From the NCBI RefSeq assembly GCF_016745235.1, contig NZ_JAELVM010000003.1:434001-498000 (forward strand): DNA of 64,000 bases, given 5' to 3'. The stretch comes from Chryseobacterium endalhagicum (GTDB lineage Bacteria > Bacteroidota > Bacteroidia > Flavobacteriales > Weeksellaceae). The position numbers and the translations under genes were made by a program. A model generated the notes under the pieces. That model searched no databases, was not told the origin of the DNA, and was given only the letters and a program-made list of their open reading frames with translations. Position 1 is the first letter of the stretch; every line of letters begins with the position of its first letter. Shown one piece after another: positions 9,059 to 17,734 of this stretch.

Positions 9059-9208
9059 GGAAGTTTGAAGATGGAAGTTGTTGTGGCCGAAAGTAAAACT
9101 ACAGTGTTTTCCTGTTTAATTTTTAGCCTTCTACATCAAATTTTAGAGAACCGGTTAAAAGTATCGACTACGAATAACCTCAAACTTCCCTCTTCCAGCT
9201 TCCCATCC
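9059..9208. repeat. GGAAG-word repeats between convergent genes
   Basis: Immediately after the rarA stop codon, the minus strand reads GGATGGGAAGCTGGAAG and then AGGGAAGTTTGAGG. A related block in the opposite orientation (GGAAGTTTGAAGATGGAAG) lies at 9059-9077, so the two blocks form inverted flanks around about 100 bases of unremarkable sequence. Related words follow phoD and dctA. Confidence 0.65.
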
Positions 9209-10486
9209 TTAATATCTGTCGCTCCATTTTTTCTTAAGCTCCTCATAGATTTTTTTCTCAGTGGCATTACTGCCGGGCTGATAAAGTTTTACATTTTTAA
9301 TTTCTTCCGGAAGAAAATCCTGATCTACAAAATTCCCTTCGTAGGAATGGGCATACTTATAGTCTTTCCCATAATCCAGATCTTTCATCAGCTTGGTGGG
9401 TGCATTTCTCAGATGCAGCGGTACCGGTAAATTTCCGGTCTGCTTCACCAGAGCCAGCGCCTCATTGATCGCCATATAGGTTGAATTGCTTTTCGGGGAA
9501 ACCGCGAGATACACCGCAGTCTCACTCAAAATAATTCTGGATTCCGGATTTCCGATCACATTAACCGCCTGAAAACAGTTATTCGCAATCACCAACGCAT
9601 TAGGATTGGCCAGCCCGATATCTTCAGCCGCCAGAATAAGCATTCTTCTTGCAATGAATTTAATATCCTCACCTCCCGCAATCATCCTTGCCAGCCAGTA
9701 AACGGCACCGTTGGGATCACCGCCACGCATGGATTTTATAAAAGCGGAAATAATATCATAATGCTGCTCACCGTTTTTATCATAAAGGGCCATGGTTTCC
9801 TGCAGAACCTCAAGAACATCTGCATTGCTGATCTCTTCCTTATCCGAATTTTTGTACTGGTTAAGGACAAGCTCAACAGAATTGATCAGTTTTCTTGCAT
9901 CGCCTCCGGAATACTGGATGAGTGCTTCATTTTCTTTGATTTTAAAATGAGTTCCTTCATCTTTATTATATCTCTGTGACGCGGTATCAATCAATTCCTC
10001 TAGTTTTTCATAGCTCAGTGCTTTCAGAATATAAACCTGGCTTCTGGACAAAAGCGCCGAAACCACTTCAAAGCTTGGGTTTTCTGTGGTCGCGCCAATT
10101 AACACAATCCACCCTTTCTCAACGGCATGCAGAAGCGAATCCTGCTGGGACTTATTGAACCGGTGAATCTCGTCTATGAATAAAATAGGAGATTTCCCTG
10201 AAAATAAATTCTGCTTTTTGGCATCTTCAATCACATCACGTACGTCCTTCACTCCTGAGGAAACCGCAGAAAGCTTATAAAACTTCCTCCCGGATTTTTC
10301 AGAAATAATTTCCGCCAGCGTTGTTTTCCCTGTTCCCGGAGGCCCCCAGAGAATGAGTGAATTCAGGGTATTATTTTCGATCATCTTCCTGATCGTGCCC
10401 TTTTCACCGGTAAGATGTTCCTGCCCCAGAACTTCCTCCAGGGTTTTGGGTCTTAATTTTTCGGCTAATGGTATATTTTGGCTCAA
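9209..10486 (-). CDS. rarA: replication-associated recombination protein A (MgsA/RarA AAA+ ATPase)
   Basis: This 425-residue clamp-loader-like AAA+ ATPase acts at stalled replication forks. Walker A is GPPGTGKTT (about 49-57), Walker B is ILFIDEIHRF (about 102-111), and the sensor-1 region is GATTENPSFE. The C-terminal half (LARMIAGGEDIKFIARR, LANPNALVIA, ALALVKQTGNLPVPLHLR) is the RarA tetramerisation/C-terminal domain. The length is normal. A -7-like element on the minus strand (TAATTTTG, 10542-10549) lies about 55 bases upstream. The gene ends in a G-rich repeat rather than a hairpin. Confidence 0.96.
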   Translation of the reverse strand: MSQNIPLAEKLRPKTLEEVLGQEHLTGEKGTIRKMIENNTLNSLILWGPPGTGKTTLAEIISEKSGRKFYKLSAVSSGVKDVRDVIEDAKKQNLFSGKSPILFIDEIHRFNKSQQDSLLHAVEKGWIVLIGATTENPSFEVVSALLSRSQVYILKALSYEKLEELIDTASQRYNKDEGTHFKIKENEALIQYSGGDARKLINSVELVLNQYKNSDKEEISNADVLEVLQETMALYDKNGEQHYDIISAFIKSMRGGDPNGAVYWLARMIAGGEDIKFIARRMLILAAEDIGLANPNALVIANNCFQAVNVIGNPESRIILSETAVYLAVSPKSNSTYMAINEALALVKQTGNLPVPLHLRNAPTKLMKDLDYGKDYKYAHSYEGNFVDQDFLPEEIKNVKLYQPGSNATEKKIYEELKKKWSDRY

Positions 10487-10541
10487 GATAATTTAATTTT
10501 TAGGATGAACAGCTTCAGTTTTTTGTCTCTGAAACTTCTAA

Positions 10542-10549
10542 CAAAATTA
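10542..10549 (-). promoter_or_regulatory. -7 element of rarA
   Basis: The minus strand reads TAATTTTG, matching TAnnTTTG. No -33 box is obvious. Confidence 0.4.
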
Positions 10550-10572
10550 AACTAATTTTAATTTTTTTACCC

Positions 10573-10580
10573 TATTTTTG
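10573..10580 (+). promoter_or_regulatory. -7 element of yidD-lgt
   Basis: TATTTTTG ends seven bases before the TTG start codon of yidD, so the transcript would have almost no leader. Confidence 0.5.
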
Positions 10581-10587
10581 CATTGTT

Positions 10588-10839
10588 TTGAAACTTACAT
10601 TCAATAAAATCATTAGTTTTCCTTTGGTAATTTTGATCAAATTTTACCAGTGGTTTATTTCGCCCCTGCTTCCCAAAAACTGCCGTTATCAACCTACCTG
10701 CTCACACTATATGGTGGAAGCTCTTCAGGTGCACGGTATTTTCAAAGGACTCTGGCTGGGAGTAAGAAGAATTTTAAAATGCCATCCGTGGGGAGGCAGC
10801 GGCTACGACCCTGTTCCGCCTAAAAAATTAAATCAATAA
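10588..10839 (+). CDS. yidD: membrane protein insertion efficiency factor YidD
   Basis: YidD (83 residues) is a small membrane-associated protein that assists YidC-dependent insertion. The family core is complete: FYQWFISPLL, the NCRYQPTCSHYMVEAL block with its Cys pair, and ILKCHPWGGSGYDPVP near the end. The start is TTG: there is no ATG upstream of residue 41, and the family N-terminus aligns here. The -7 element ends only seven bases before it. lgt follows after 21 bases and is probably cotranscribed. Confidence 0.95.
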   Translation: MKLTFNKIISFPLVILIKFYQWFISPLLPKNCRYQPTCSHYMVEALQVHGIFKGLWLGVRRILKCHPWGGSGYDPVPPKKLNQ

Positions 10840-10860
10840 CAAACTATTAAATCAATAGAA

Positions 10861-12129
10861 ATGAGTAACCTATTTTTCAGAATTTATCTTGTTGTATTTG
10901 CATTTATGATGCAGTTCACATTTGCTCAGGACTATCCTGGAGGTTTATCAGACGGTACCCTGAAAGTAAACGGTGGAAACGTTCCTGTAAAAATCTTTTC
11001 TACCACCGAGATAGACCAGCTGAATGCTTTTCCTGAAACAAACGCAGGCAGTAATGTTCTGGTCATTCTGAACGAATCCAATTTTGAACCGGCTTACGTG
11101 AATTACAGTATGACCACGCTGGAAAAATACAAAGGTTTACAGTACCAGTTCTTCGACAAAAATTTTAAACTGATCGACGGTCCTGCTACAAAAGATAATA
11201 TCACTCATTTCAAGTATGCGGTGAAAACTGCAAAACCGATCAGCGGATCAGATACTGTTGCGCTTGACACTCCATTTAAAATCTGGGATCCTTCCAAAGG
11301 AATTCAGCTGGGGCCGGTTACCCTGCATTTCTACAGCTTAATGTTCGTTTTTGCCTTCGGGTTTGGGTATATTTTAATGCTCAGAATCTTCAAAATTGAT
11401 AATGTGAACCAGAAATATCTGGAACCGCTTTTCACATGGACCTTAATCGGAACCATTTTAGGAGCAAGACTTGGGCACGTTATTTTCTATCAGCCTGAAC
11501 TGTTCAAAGAAGATTTCTGGAGTGTATTTTTACCGATAAGCACTAAAAACGGATTCAAATTCACAGGATTCTCCGGACTTGCGAGCCACGGAGCTACCAT
11601 AGCACTGATTTTCACTACCTTATATTATTCATTTAAGATCATTAAGAAAAACCCTTTCTGGGTGTATGACAGAATCGGAATCGTGGTTGCTTTAGGCGGT
11701 GCTTTTGTAAGAATCGGTAATTTCTTCAATTCTGAAATCGTAGGAAAAGCTGTTGATCCTAATTCTCCATTGGCTGTTCTTTTCCCGCAACAGAGCAGTG
11801 AATACGGTGCTACCGTTCCCCGTTATCCAGGACAACTTCTTGAAGCTGCCGGATATTTCCTATTGTTCCTCCTATTATGGGTATTATACAGAAAAACAGA
11901 CAAAAAATATCAGCAGGGATGGCTGTTCGGATTATTCTTTATCATTCTTTGGGCTGTAAGATTCTTTGTTGAATTCTTAAAAGAGCCTCAAGGCGATGAA
12001 TTTATCCAGATCGGCGGACTCAACACGGGACAGGTACTTTCCATTCCGTTTATGATTGCCGGGGTTGTAATCATGATTATTTCCAAGAAATTTAAAATCA
12101 CTCAGGCGGAAAACGAGAAACCTGAATAA
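10861..12129 (+). CDS. lgt: prolipoprotein diacylglyceryl transferase with an extra N-terminal exported domain
   Basis: Lgt transfers diacylglycerol from phosphatidylglycerol to the lipobox cysteine of prolipoproteins in the inner membrane. The catalytic core occupies about residues 142-415. It starts in GIQLGPVTLHFYSLMF and has GARLGHVIFY (201-210), the SHG segment (242-244) and the Lgt signature RIGNFFNSE (284-292). About 140 residues precede it: a signal peptide (1-22, ending FAQ) and a soluble segment of about 118 residues that E. coli Lgt lacks. The extension should face the periplasm. I do not know its function. A strong terminator follows. Confidence 0.95.
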   Translation: MSNLFFRIYLVVFAFMMQFTFAQDYPGGLSDGTLKVNGGNVPVKIFSTTEIDQLNAFPETNAGSNVLVILNESNFEPAYVNYSMTTLEKYKGLQYQFFDKNFKLIDGPATKDNITHFKYAVKTAKPISGSDTVALDTPFKIWDPSKGIQLGPVTLHFYSLMFVFAFGFGYILMLRIFKIDNVNQKYLEPLFTWTLIGTILGARLGHVIFYQPELFKEDFWSVFLPISTKNGFKFTGFSGLASHGATIALIFTTLYYSFKIIKKNPFWVYDRIGIVVALGGAFVRIGNFFNSEIVGKAVDPNSPLAVLFPQQSSEYGATVPRYPGQLLEAAGYFLLFLLLWVLYRKTDKKYQQGWLFGLFFIILWAVRFFVEFLKEPQGDEFIQIGGLNTGQVLSIPFMIAGVVIMIISKKFKITQAENEKPE

Positions 12130-12134
12130 ATATG

Positions 12135-12174
12135 AAAGGGCAAATTGGCGGAAAAGCGAATTTGCCCTTTTTTT
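12135..12174 (+). terminator. terminator of lgt
   Basis: AAAGGGCAAATT pairs perfectly with AATTTGCCCTTT around a 12-base loop and is followed by a T-tract. Confidence 0.92.
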
Positions 12175-12195
12175 ATTGGGATAAGAGCCAAGAAG

Positions 12196-12318
12196 CAAGA
12201 TGCCAGACATCAGACGTCAGACATCAGACTGAACCAGCTAACCGGCAAATGGCAAAACCCATTAAGTTTAAACCTTTCAAACGTCCTGACTCTAAAACTC
12301 TAAAACTCTCTGACTCTA
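12196..12318 (-). repeat. degenerate repeats after the nnr stop codon
   Basis: On the minus strand, the nnr stop codon (CTT TAG) runs straight into AGTCAGAGAGTTTTAGAG, TTTTAGAGTCAGG and similar words. The stop codon itself forms part of a TTTAGAGT unit. Nearer lgt, an 8-11-base word (CAGACATCAGACGTCAGAC) repeats. The TTTTAGAGT words recur after the metallophosphoesterase gene. Confidence 0.7.
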
Positions 12319-13833
12319 AAGTTTCACGCCGTTTCTCCTGTTTAACTCTTCGAAGACACTTCCAAACGTATTAATTACATCCGTAGGAAGCATAGATTCT
12401 TTAGAATACTTTTCAGCCGCTACATCTGCTGCTTTTCCGTGAAGCCATACCCCTAAAATACAGGCATTTTTTGCAGAATATCCCTGTGCAAGCAGTGACG
12501 TAAGAACTCCGGTGAGAATATCTCCACTTCCGCCTTTTGCTAAACCTGCATTTCCGGTAATGTTATAATATGTTTCTCCTTCAGGAGTCACGATCTGGGT
12601 ATGATGGTCTTTTAATACGATATAGATATTGAATTCCGCAGCTTTTTCGATGGCAAGCCTTAGCCGTTCAAACGAATTTTCTGTACTCCCAAATAACCTT
12701 TCAAATTCCCTTGGATGTGGAGTTATAATAGATTTTCCGGGAACCTGCCTGAGGTATTCCGGATTTTTTGAAATGATATTCAGGGCATCAGCATCTAGTA
12801 TAAGAGGTTCTTTATAGTTTTTCAGAAAATGTAAAAGTCCTTTTTCAGTCTGGCTGTCACTTCCCAGTCCTGGCCCGATTCCGTATACCATCCCCTCTTC
12901 CGCTTCAATGTTTTCAATATACCGAGTTCCGCTTTTTATAAACATGGCTTCGGGACAAGAGGTTTGCAAAATAGCATAACCGCATTCCGGAGCCAGCGTA
13001 AAAGTAAGGCCGGCACCTGTTTTTAATGCCGCTTTGGTCGCCAAAACCACAGCTCCTATCTTTCCATAGCTTCCTCCTGCTATCGTAACTTTCCCATAGG
13101 TTCCTTTATGGGAGAATTCCTGTCTGGGTTTAAAAATGCTGTCTGCAAGCTTTTCATCAATGACAAAATCTACAGCAGCTTCTGTATGAGAATATTCAGG
13201 ATGGAGATCTATATCAAGGATGATCACTTTTCCTGCATATCTTCCGGTTTCAGGATGAAGAAAACTTTTTTTCCAGCACTGAAAGCTTAAGGTATAATCT
13301 GCTTTAAAGATGACTGCTCCCTCTTCAAACAGATGATCGGCAGGCAGTCCCGAAGGAACATCAACTGACATTTTAATACAGCTTTTTTCATTCAGAAATT
13401 CAACTGTTTCTTTGCTGATTCCTTCTAATGGGCGGGAAAGACCAGTTCCAAAGAGAGCGTCAAGAATAATCGTTTTACTGTCAAAATTATACTGATCGGC
13501 TTCTTTAAAATCTTTCACAGAAATTCCTGAAAAATCCCGGAGTCTTTTTAAGTTCACCGAAGCATCATCTGAAAATTTCCCTTTCACATTCTTTACAAAT
13601 ACATCTACATCAAAGCCTTTCATATAAAGAATTCTTGCGGCTGCCAATCCGTCACCGCCATTGTTCCCGTTTCCACAAAACAGCGCTATTTTTTTGTGGT
13701 TTTTGCAGTTTTCCGAAATCCAGCCCGCCAGTGCTTCTGAAGCTCTCTCCATCAACTGTATGGAAGAAACCGGTTCTTGCACAATGGTAAACCGGTCCCA
13801 GCCGCGTATCTGTTCTGCAGAAAATATTTTCAT
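12316..13833 (-). CDS. nnr: bifunctional NAD(P)H-hydrate epimerase / ADP-dependent dehydratase
   Basis: This 505-residue repair enzyme restores damaged NADHX and NADPHX. The N-terminal YjeF epimerase domain (about 1-210) has GNGNNGGDGL and SVDVPSGLPAD. The C-terminal dehydratase of ribokinase-like fold (about 225-495) has GIGPGLGSD, DADALN, TPHPREFERL and the nucleotide-binding GNAGLAKGGSGDILTGVL. Both halves look intact. It is convergent with lgt, and its 3' end is a repeat array, not a hairpin. Confidence 0.97.
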   Translation of the reverse strand: MKIFSAEQIRGWDRFTIVQEPVSSIQLMERASEALAGWISENCKNHKKIALFCGNGNNGGDGLAAARILYMKGFDVDVFVKNVKGKFSDDASVNLKRLRDFSGISVKDFKEADQYNFDSKTIILDALFGTGLSRPLEGISKETVEFLNEKSCIKMSVDVPSGLPADHLFEEGAVIFKADYTLSFQCWKKSFLHPETGRYAGKVIILDIDLHPEYSHTEAAVDFVIDEKLADSIFKPRQEFSHKGTYGKVTIAGGSYGKIGAVVLATKAALKTGAGLTFTLAPECGYAILQTSCPEAMFIKSGTRYIENIEAEEGMVYGIGPGLGSDSQTEKGLLHFLKNYKEPLILDADALNIISKNPEYLRQVPGKSIITPHPREFERLFGSTENSFERLRLAIEKAAEFNIYIVLKDHHTQIVTPEGETYYNITGNAGLAKGGSGDILTGVLTSLLAQGYSAKNACILGVWLHGKAADVAAEKYSKESMLPTDVINTFGSVFEELNRRNGVKL

Positions 13834-14040
13834 AGGATGTTCAAACTTTTAACCAAATTACGAAAGTTTTCCTGTTTGATTTGTTTCTTCATGATAAAAA
13901 TACATTTAGATCATTATGGCAAGAAAGCTTTCAACCGACTGATTCTGATCTGGTGAAAAACCTTTTAAATGCTACGCATAATTCAATATTGATGGAATAA
14001 AAAAACTTTGAAAAGTTATGTTTTTTACATTTTTTAATTC

Positions 14041-14048
14041 TATTTTTG
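14041..14048 (+). promoter_or_regulatory. -7 element of mscL
   Basis: TATTTTTG lies 28 bases before the mscL ATG and matches TAnnTTTG. Confidence 0.5.
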
Positions 14049-14076
14049 TGTATATACTAATTAAAAAATATAAATT

Positions 14077-14457
14077 ATGGGATTTGTTAAAGAATTTAGA
14101 GACTTTGCTTTCAAGGGCAATGTACTTGACCTGGCTGTCGGTGTCATCATCGGTGGAGCGTTCGGGAAAATTGTTTCCTCATTGGTAGAAGATGTTATTA
14201 CACCGCTTTTGCTGAATCCGGCTTTGAAAGCTGCAGGTGCTGAAAACATTTCAAAACTTTCATGGAACGGGGTAACTTACGGGAATTTCATTTCTGCTGT
14301 GATCAGTTTCCTTTGTATTGCCATGGTGCTGTTCTGGATCATCAAAGGAGCCAATAAAATCGTTAAAAGAGAAGAGGCTGCTCCGGCAGGACCTACTGCA
14401 GACCAACAATTGCTTACGGAGATCAGAGATCTTCTTAAAAGCAAGAATAATATATAA
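14077..14457 (+). CDS. mscL: large-conductance mechanosensitive channel MscL
   Basis: MscL is a pentameric inner-membrane channel that opens under osmotic downshock. The 126-residue protein has the amphipathic N-terminus (MGFVKEFRDFAFKGNVLDLAVGV), TM1 with AVGVIIGGAFGKIVSSLVEDVITP, a periplasmic loop (SWNGVTYGNFI), TM2 (ISAVISFLCIAMVLFWIIKG) and a C-terminal helix (LLTEIRDLLKSK). The length is typical. It is monocistronic, with a promoter 28 bases upstream and a clean terminator. Confidence 0.98.
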   Translation: MGFVKEFRDFAFKGNVLDLAVGVIIGGAFGKIVSSLVEDVITPLLLNPALKAAGAENISKLSWNGVTYGNFISAVISFLCIAMVLFWIIKGANKIVKREEAAPAGPTADQQLLTEIRDLLKSKNNI

Positions 14458-14463
14458 AAACAG

Positions 14464-14494
14464 AAAAGACTGCCTTAAGTGGCAGTCTTTTTTT
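14464..14494 (+). terminator. terminator of mscL
   Basis: AAAAGACTGCC pairs with GGCAGTCTTTT around a six-base loop and is followed by a T-tract. Confidence 0.92.
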
Positions 14495-14831
14495 TACTAT
14501 TTTGATTTGTTCTTTTGCCTTGAAGCAAAATGAACCAAAAATTCAAGACTTAGAAACTTCCACTAAAAATGAAATCTGTTCTCTAAAAACTCTAAATTGA
14601 CTCTCTCCGTTCGTCGAACCACTTCGTTAGGTTTCGTGCGGAAGCATTCTATGTTTAGAATTAAAATCTGTCCCGCACTCGGACAATAGAGTTTTCTTAA
14701 CGTTCACAGAATTCATTTTCTTAACCTTCCAGTTTCTTAGGTCACTTGTAGGACTTTCTATTTAATTTAGTCAAGAAAAAGACCATCTCAGTTAAGAGAC
14801 AGCCTTCTTTTATTTTTATATGGTTCAGCTG
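14495..14831. other. non-coding region between mscL and serA
   Basis: There is no gene. Between the mscL and serA ends lies sequence with several short inverted words (TTTTGC with GCAAAA at about 14513-14530; TTCGTCGAACCACTTCG). On the minus strand, a wobble-containing stem at 14781-14804 followed by T residues probably ends serA. Confidence 0.45.
14776..14804 (-). terminator. probable terminator of serA
   Basis: On the minus strand, GGCTGTCTC pairs with GAGATGGTC (three G-U pairs) and TTTTTCT follows. Confidence 0.55.
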
Positions 14832-15791
14832 TTACTGAATCTGTAAAATGCTTGAGATCTGCTCTGCCAGAGAAAGCCCGATCCTGTCCTGTGCTTCTAA
14901 AGTAGAGGCTCCGGTGTGAGGCGTCAGGGAAATCTTTGAATGATTCAGTATAGCTTTGGAAGGCGTAGGCTCATTAATGAAAACATCAAGTCCTGCAAAT
15001 TTCACCTTTCCGGAATCCAATGCATCAATTAATGCTGATTCGTCGATAACACCACCTCTTGAACAGTTCACGATGGCAACACCGGTTTTCATCATCTCAA
15101 ATTCATCTTTCCCGATCATGTATCCGTCTTTCTGAGCCGGAACGTGAAGCGTGATGAAATCCGAATGTTTCAAGACGTCCTGAAGCGGTTCTGTTTCAAT
15201 ATCTACGTTGATGAACTGGTTATTGTAGAATTTCACCTTGATGCTTGCTTTTCCTACATTATTATCCGCAGCTACCACTCTCATTCCTAATCCAAGGGCA
15301 ATTCTGGCTACTTCCTGTCCTATTCTTCCCATCCCAACGATTCCGATGGTTTTTCCTCTCAGTTCAATCCCTGCAGTATAGGCCTTTTTAAGTCCGGCAA
15401 ATTCCGTATCTCCTACCAACGGCATTTTTCGGTTTGAATCCTGAAGGAATCTCGCTCCTGAAAACAGGTGGGCAAAAACCAGTTCAGCCACTGATTCTGA
15501 AGAAGCAGAAGGCGTATTGATTACATGAATTCCTTTCTCTCTTGCATAATCGACATCAATATTATCCATTCCTACTCCGCCACGTCCGATAATCTCTATG
15601 GAAGGACAGCCGTCAATAATATCTTTTCTTACCTGTGTAGCACTCCTTACCAACAGGGTACGGATCTTATGCTCATTAATGTAATCTACCAAAAACTCCT
15701 GCGGAACTTTTGCAGTGATTACTTCAAACCCTTTTTCAGCCAGCGCATCAATTCCAGATTGATCCAGCCCGTCATTTGCTAAAACTTTCAT
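14832..15791 (-). CDS. serA: D-3-phosphoglycerate dehydrogenase
   Basis: This enzyme oxidises 3-phosphoglycerate, the first step of serine synthesis. The 319-residue protein is the short form without an ACT domain. The NAD-binding motif GIVGMGRIGQEVAR lies at about 145-158, the 2-hydroxyacid dehydrogenase signatures are LHVPAQ and NCSRGGVIDE, and the catalytic Arg/Glu/His are in the NCSRGG, LDVFINEP and LTPHTGAST segments. Other D-2-hydroxyacid dehydrogenases share these motifs, so the substrate is inferred from overall similarity to the Bacteroidetes SerA form. serC is not adjacent. The HAD gene lies 99 bases upstream on the same strand. Confidence 0.88.
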   Translation of the reverse strand: MKVLANDGLDQSGIDALAEKGFEVITAKVPQEFLVDYINEHKIRTLLVRSATQVRKDIIDGCPSIEIIGRGGVGMDNIDVDYAREKGIHVINTPSASSESVAELVFAHLFSGARFLQDSNRKMPLVGDTEFAGLKKAYTAGIELRGKTIGIVGMGRIGQEVARIALGLGMRVVAADNNVGKASIKVKFYNNQFINVDIETEPLQDVLKHSDFITLHVPAQKDGYMIGKDEFEMMKTGVAIVNCSRGGVIDESALIDALDSGKVKFAGLDVFINEPTPSKAILNHSKISLTPHTGASTLEAQDRIGLSLAEQISSILQIQ

Positions 15792-15890
15792 AAATACAAT
15801 TGATATTAAAAGTGAAAAAGATTTAAAAATTAAAGGTTTCGGGTGTGTACACCTCAGTCATTTAATTTTTAAATCTTCGTATATGTTGTC

Positions 15891-16292
15891 TTAATCTTTG
15901 AAAACTTCAATAGTAACCTGCTTTTCTACAAGGTCTGTAAATTTGCCTTTGTATCTTGTAGCTCTCACCAGGTGGTTGTCTATCCAGTGGTAGTTTCCTC
16001 CTCTTGGTTTTCCGCAGAGTACGCTGTGGTATTTGAAACCATGTTTATCAAGCCAGTCGATGGTGATTTGCTTCAGATTTTCTGTTCTTGAAGTAAAAAA
16101 ACAGATCTGATGTCCTTCGTCATACCATTTATTCACTGTAGCAAGCGCATCAGGATAAGGCTCACAGGTAACCATTCTTTCCGGTTCTTCATTCGGAACG
16201 TCATCTGTAATGGTTCCGTCAATGTCTATTAAGTAATTTTTTACTCCATCCTTAAGAATCGGACTTAAATGCTCTTTGTATTCTAACTCCAT
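15891..16292 (-). CDS. HAD-superfamily phosphatase-like protein
   Basis: This is a 133-residue cytoplasmic HAD fold. Motif I is YLIDIDGTITDD (two Asp nucleophile/acid positions), motif II is FFTSRT, the motif III lysine lies in CGKPRGG, and motif IV is HWIDNH. All catalytic positions are present, so a small phosphatase is likely, but the substrate is unknown. Relatives in flavobacteria are often labelled phosphoheptose isomerase, which the HAD motifs do not support. A good -7 element lies 17 bases upstream, and serA follows. Confidence 0.8.
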   Translation of the reverse strand: MELEYKEHLSPILKDGVKNYLIDIDGTITDDVPNEEPERMVTCEPYPDALATVNKWYDEGHQICFFTSRTENLKQITIDWLDKHGFKYHSVLCGKPRGGNYHWIDNHLVRATRYKGKFTDLVEKQVTIEVFKD

Positions 16293-16309
16293 TACTAATT
16301 ATTAAGATG

Positions 16310-16317
16310 CAAAGTTA
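16310..16317 (-). promoter_or_regulatory. -7 element of the HAD gene
   Basis: The minus strand reads TAACTTTG, an exact TAnnTTTG match, 17 bases before the ATG. Confidence 0.55.
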
Positions 16318-16728
16318 AGACTTTTATAAACAAAGAAAGTATTAAATTGAGTTTAAGTTAAAAATTTACTATAAAAAATGTTATTTAATGAATAAAATAA
16401 GTAATTTATTCGTTTTTTAAAGCATTATGATTAAAAATTTTCTTATTTATCTTTTTATCCCTATAATATTAAAATTAGATAGTATTTATCCTACTTAAAG
16501 TTTGACCTAATGATATTTTATTTTTTTAACCACAGATGGCACGGATTTTCACAGATGATTATGTTTTAGCTTTGTTTTGAATGATTAGTTGATCATTGCC
16601 GTATTTTTACTTATAGTCTGAAACTCAAAAATCAGCAATTTTGCCTTTCCGCTTTTTTTCCTTTTTCTCTTGCCATTCCAAAGAATATGATGTTTATCCA
16701 AAAATTTTCAAAATACATTTATTAGGCT
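16318..16728. other. intergenic region upstream of idi
   Basis: No gene is visible. The stretch is AT-rich and contains AACCACAGATGGCACGG followed by ATTTTCACAGATG (about 16531-16557), which looks like an imperfect direct repeat of a CACAGATG word. Confidence 0.4.
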
Positions 16729-16736
16729 TACATTTG
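16729..16736 (+). promoter_or_regulatory. -7 element of idi, five bases before the start codon
   Basis: TACATTTG matches TAnnTTTG exactly. With the usual distance, the transcript would start at about the ATG at 16742. Confidence 0.55.
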
Positions 16737-16741
16737 TAGAA

Positions 16742-17251
16742 ATGGAAGAATTTGTAGTTTTAGTAAATCCTGAAGATGAAGTTCTGGGTCTTATGGAAAA
16801 GCAGCAGGCTCACATCAACGGTCTTCTGCACCGTGCATTTTCTGTATTTTTGTTCAACAGCAAAGGTGAGATGCTCCTTCAGAAAAGAGCGTCCGGAAAA
16901 TACCATTCTCCCAATCAGTGGACCAATGCCGTATGCTCTCATCCAAGAGAGGATGAAACGTATATAGACGGTGCCAAGCGCAGATTACAGGAGGAACTGG
17001 GAATTGAAGCTGAGCTTTCGGAAAAATTCAATTTTATCTATAAGGCAGATGTGGGAGGCGGTCTTTGGGAACATGAACTGGACTATGTTTTTACAGGAGA
17101 TTATGAAGCGGATTTTCATTTGAATCAGGACGAGGTGGAAGAAGTAAGATTCATTTCCATTGAAGATCTTGATAAGGAAATGGCTGAAAATCCTGAAAAT
17201 TTTACGGCATGGTTTAAAATTATCCTTGAAGAATATAAACACCATTTTTAA
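16742..17251 (+). CDS. idi: isopentenyl-diphosphate delta-isomerase, type 1
   Basis: Idi (169 residues) interconverts IPP and DMAPP for isoprenoid synthesis. It is a Nudix-fold enzyme: the catalytic Cys is in TNAVCSHP (about residue 61), the Nudix-like RRLQEELGIEAEL helix follows, and the catalytic Glu region is in LWEHELDYVF and DEVEEVRFISIEDL. The length is normal. The promoter ends five bases before the ATG, suggesting a leaderless transcript. It is followed after three bases by the secreted protein and then by gcvT. Confidence 0.96.
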   Translation: MEEFVVLVNPEDEVLGLMEKQQAHINGLLHRAFSVFLFNSKGEMLLQKRASGKYHSPNQWTNAVCSHPREDETYIDGAKRRLQEELGIEAELSEKFNFIYKADVGGGLWEHELDYVFTGDYEADFHLNQDEVEEVRFISIEDLDKEMAENPENFTAWFKIILEEYKHHF

Positions 17252-17254
17252 TTG

Positions 17255-17725
17255 ATGAAAAAAATCCTTCTTGTCTCCGCTTTTTTATCGGTAAGTCTGT
17301 TTTTTGCCCAGAAAGCAAAAGTGTACGACACGCCCAGCTACTCTATCAACGTTCCTGAAGGCTGGAGATCTACGAATGACAGTGAAATAGTGAATATTTT
17401 CCCTGATAATGAGATCGGAGCCATTACCATTTCGGAATACCACGATCTGAATCTTCCGAAAACAGAAATGAAAAAATTTATCCTGGCTCTTTACAAATCT
17501 GAGGAACCGGAGAGTAAAATAAAAGAAAGCAGGGGTAAAAAAGGATACACCGAATTTTTTTACGAATATTTTGATGAAAAGGAAAAACTGTTCTGGATCA
17601 CCAGAGCATTTCAGAAAGACAAGGATTTGTATCTTGTTTCTATCAACTGCGGCCAGAAATTCTGGAACGGAAATTATATGAGCCTCTTTAACGAAACTTT
17701 CAACAGCTTTAAAATAAAGAAATAA
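17255..17725 (+). CDS. secreted protein of unknown function (PsbP-like appearance)
   Basis: This 156-residue exported protein has a signal peptide (about 1-19, ending FFAQ). The mature part starts KAKVYDTPSYSINVPEGWRS, a hydrophobic-strand-plus-GW opening seen in PsbP/DcrB-like domains; that assignment is tentative. The start is the ATG at 17255 rather than the TTG at 17252. It lies between idi and gcvT with gaps of 3 and 9 bases, so it is probably in their operon, but no functional link is evident. Confidence 0.75.
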   Translation: MKKILLVSAFLSVSLFFAQKAKVYDTPSYSINVPEGWRSTNDSEIVNIFPDNEIGAITISEYHDLNLPKTEMKKFILALYKSEEPESKIKESRGKKGYTEFFYEYFDEKEKLFWITRAFQKDKDLYLVSINCGQKFWNGNYMSLFNETFNSFKIKK

Positions 17726-17734
17726 AAATTAAAT

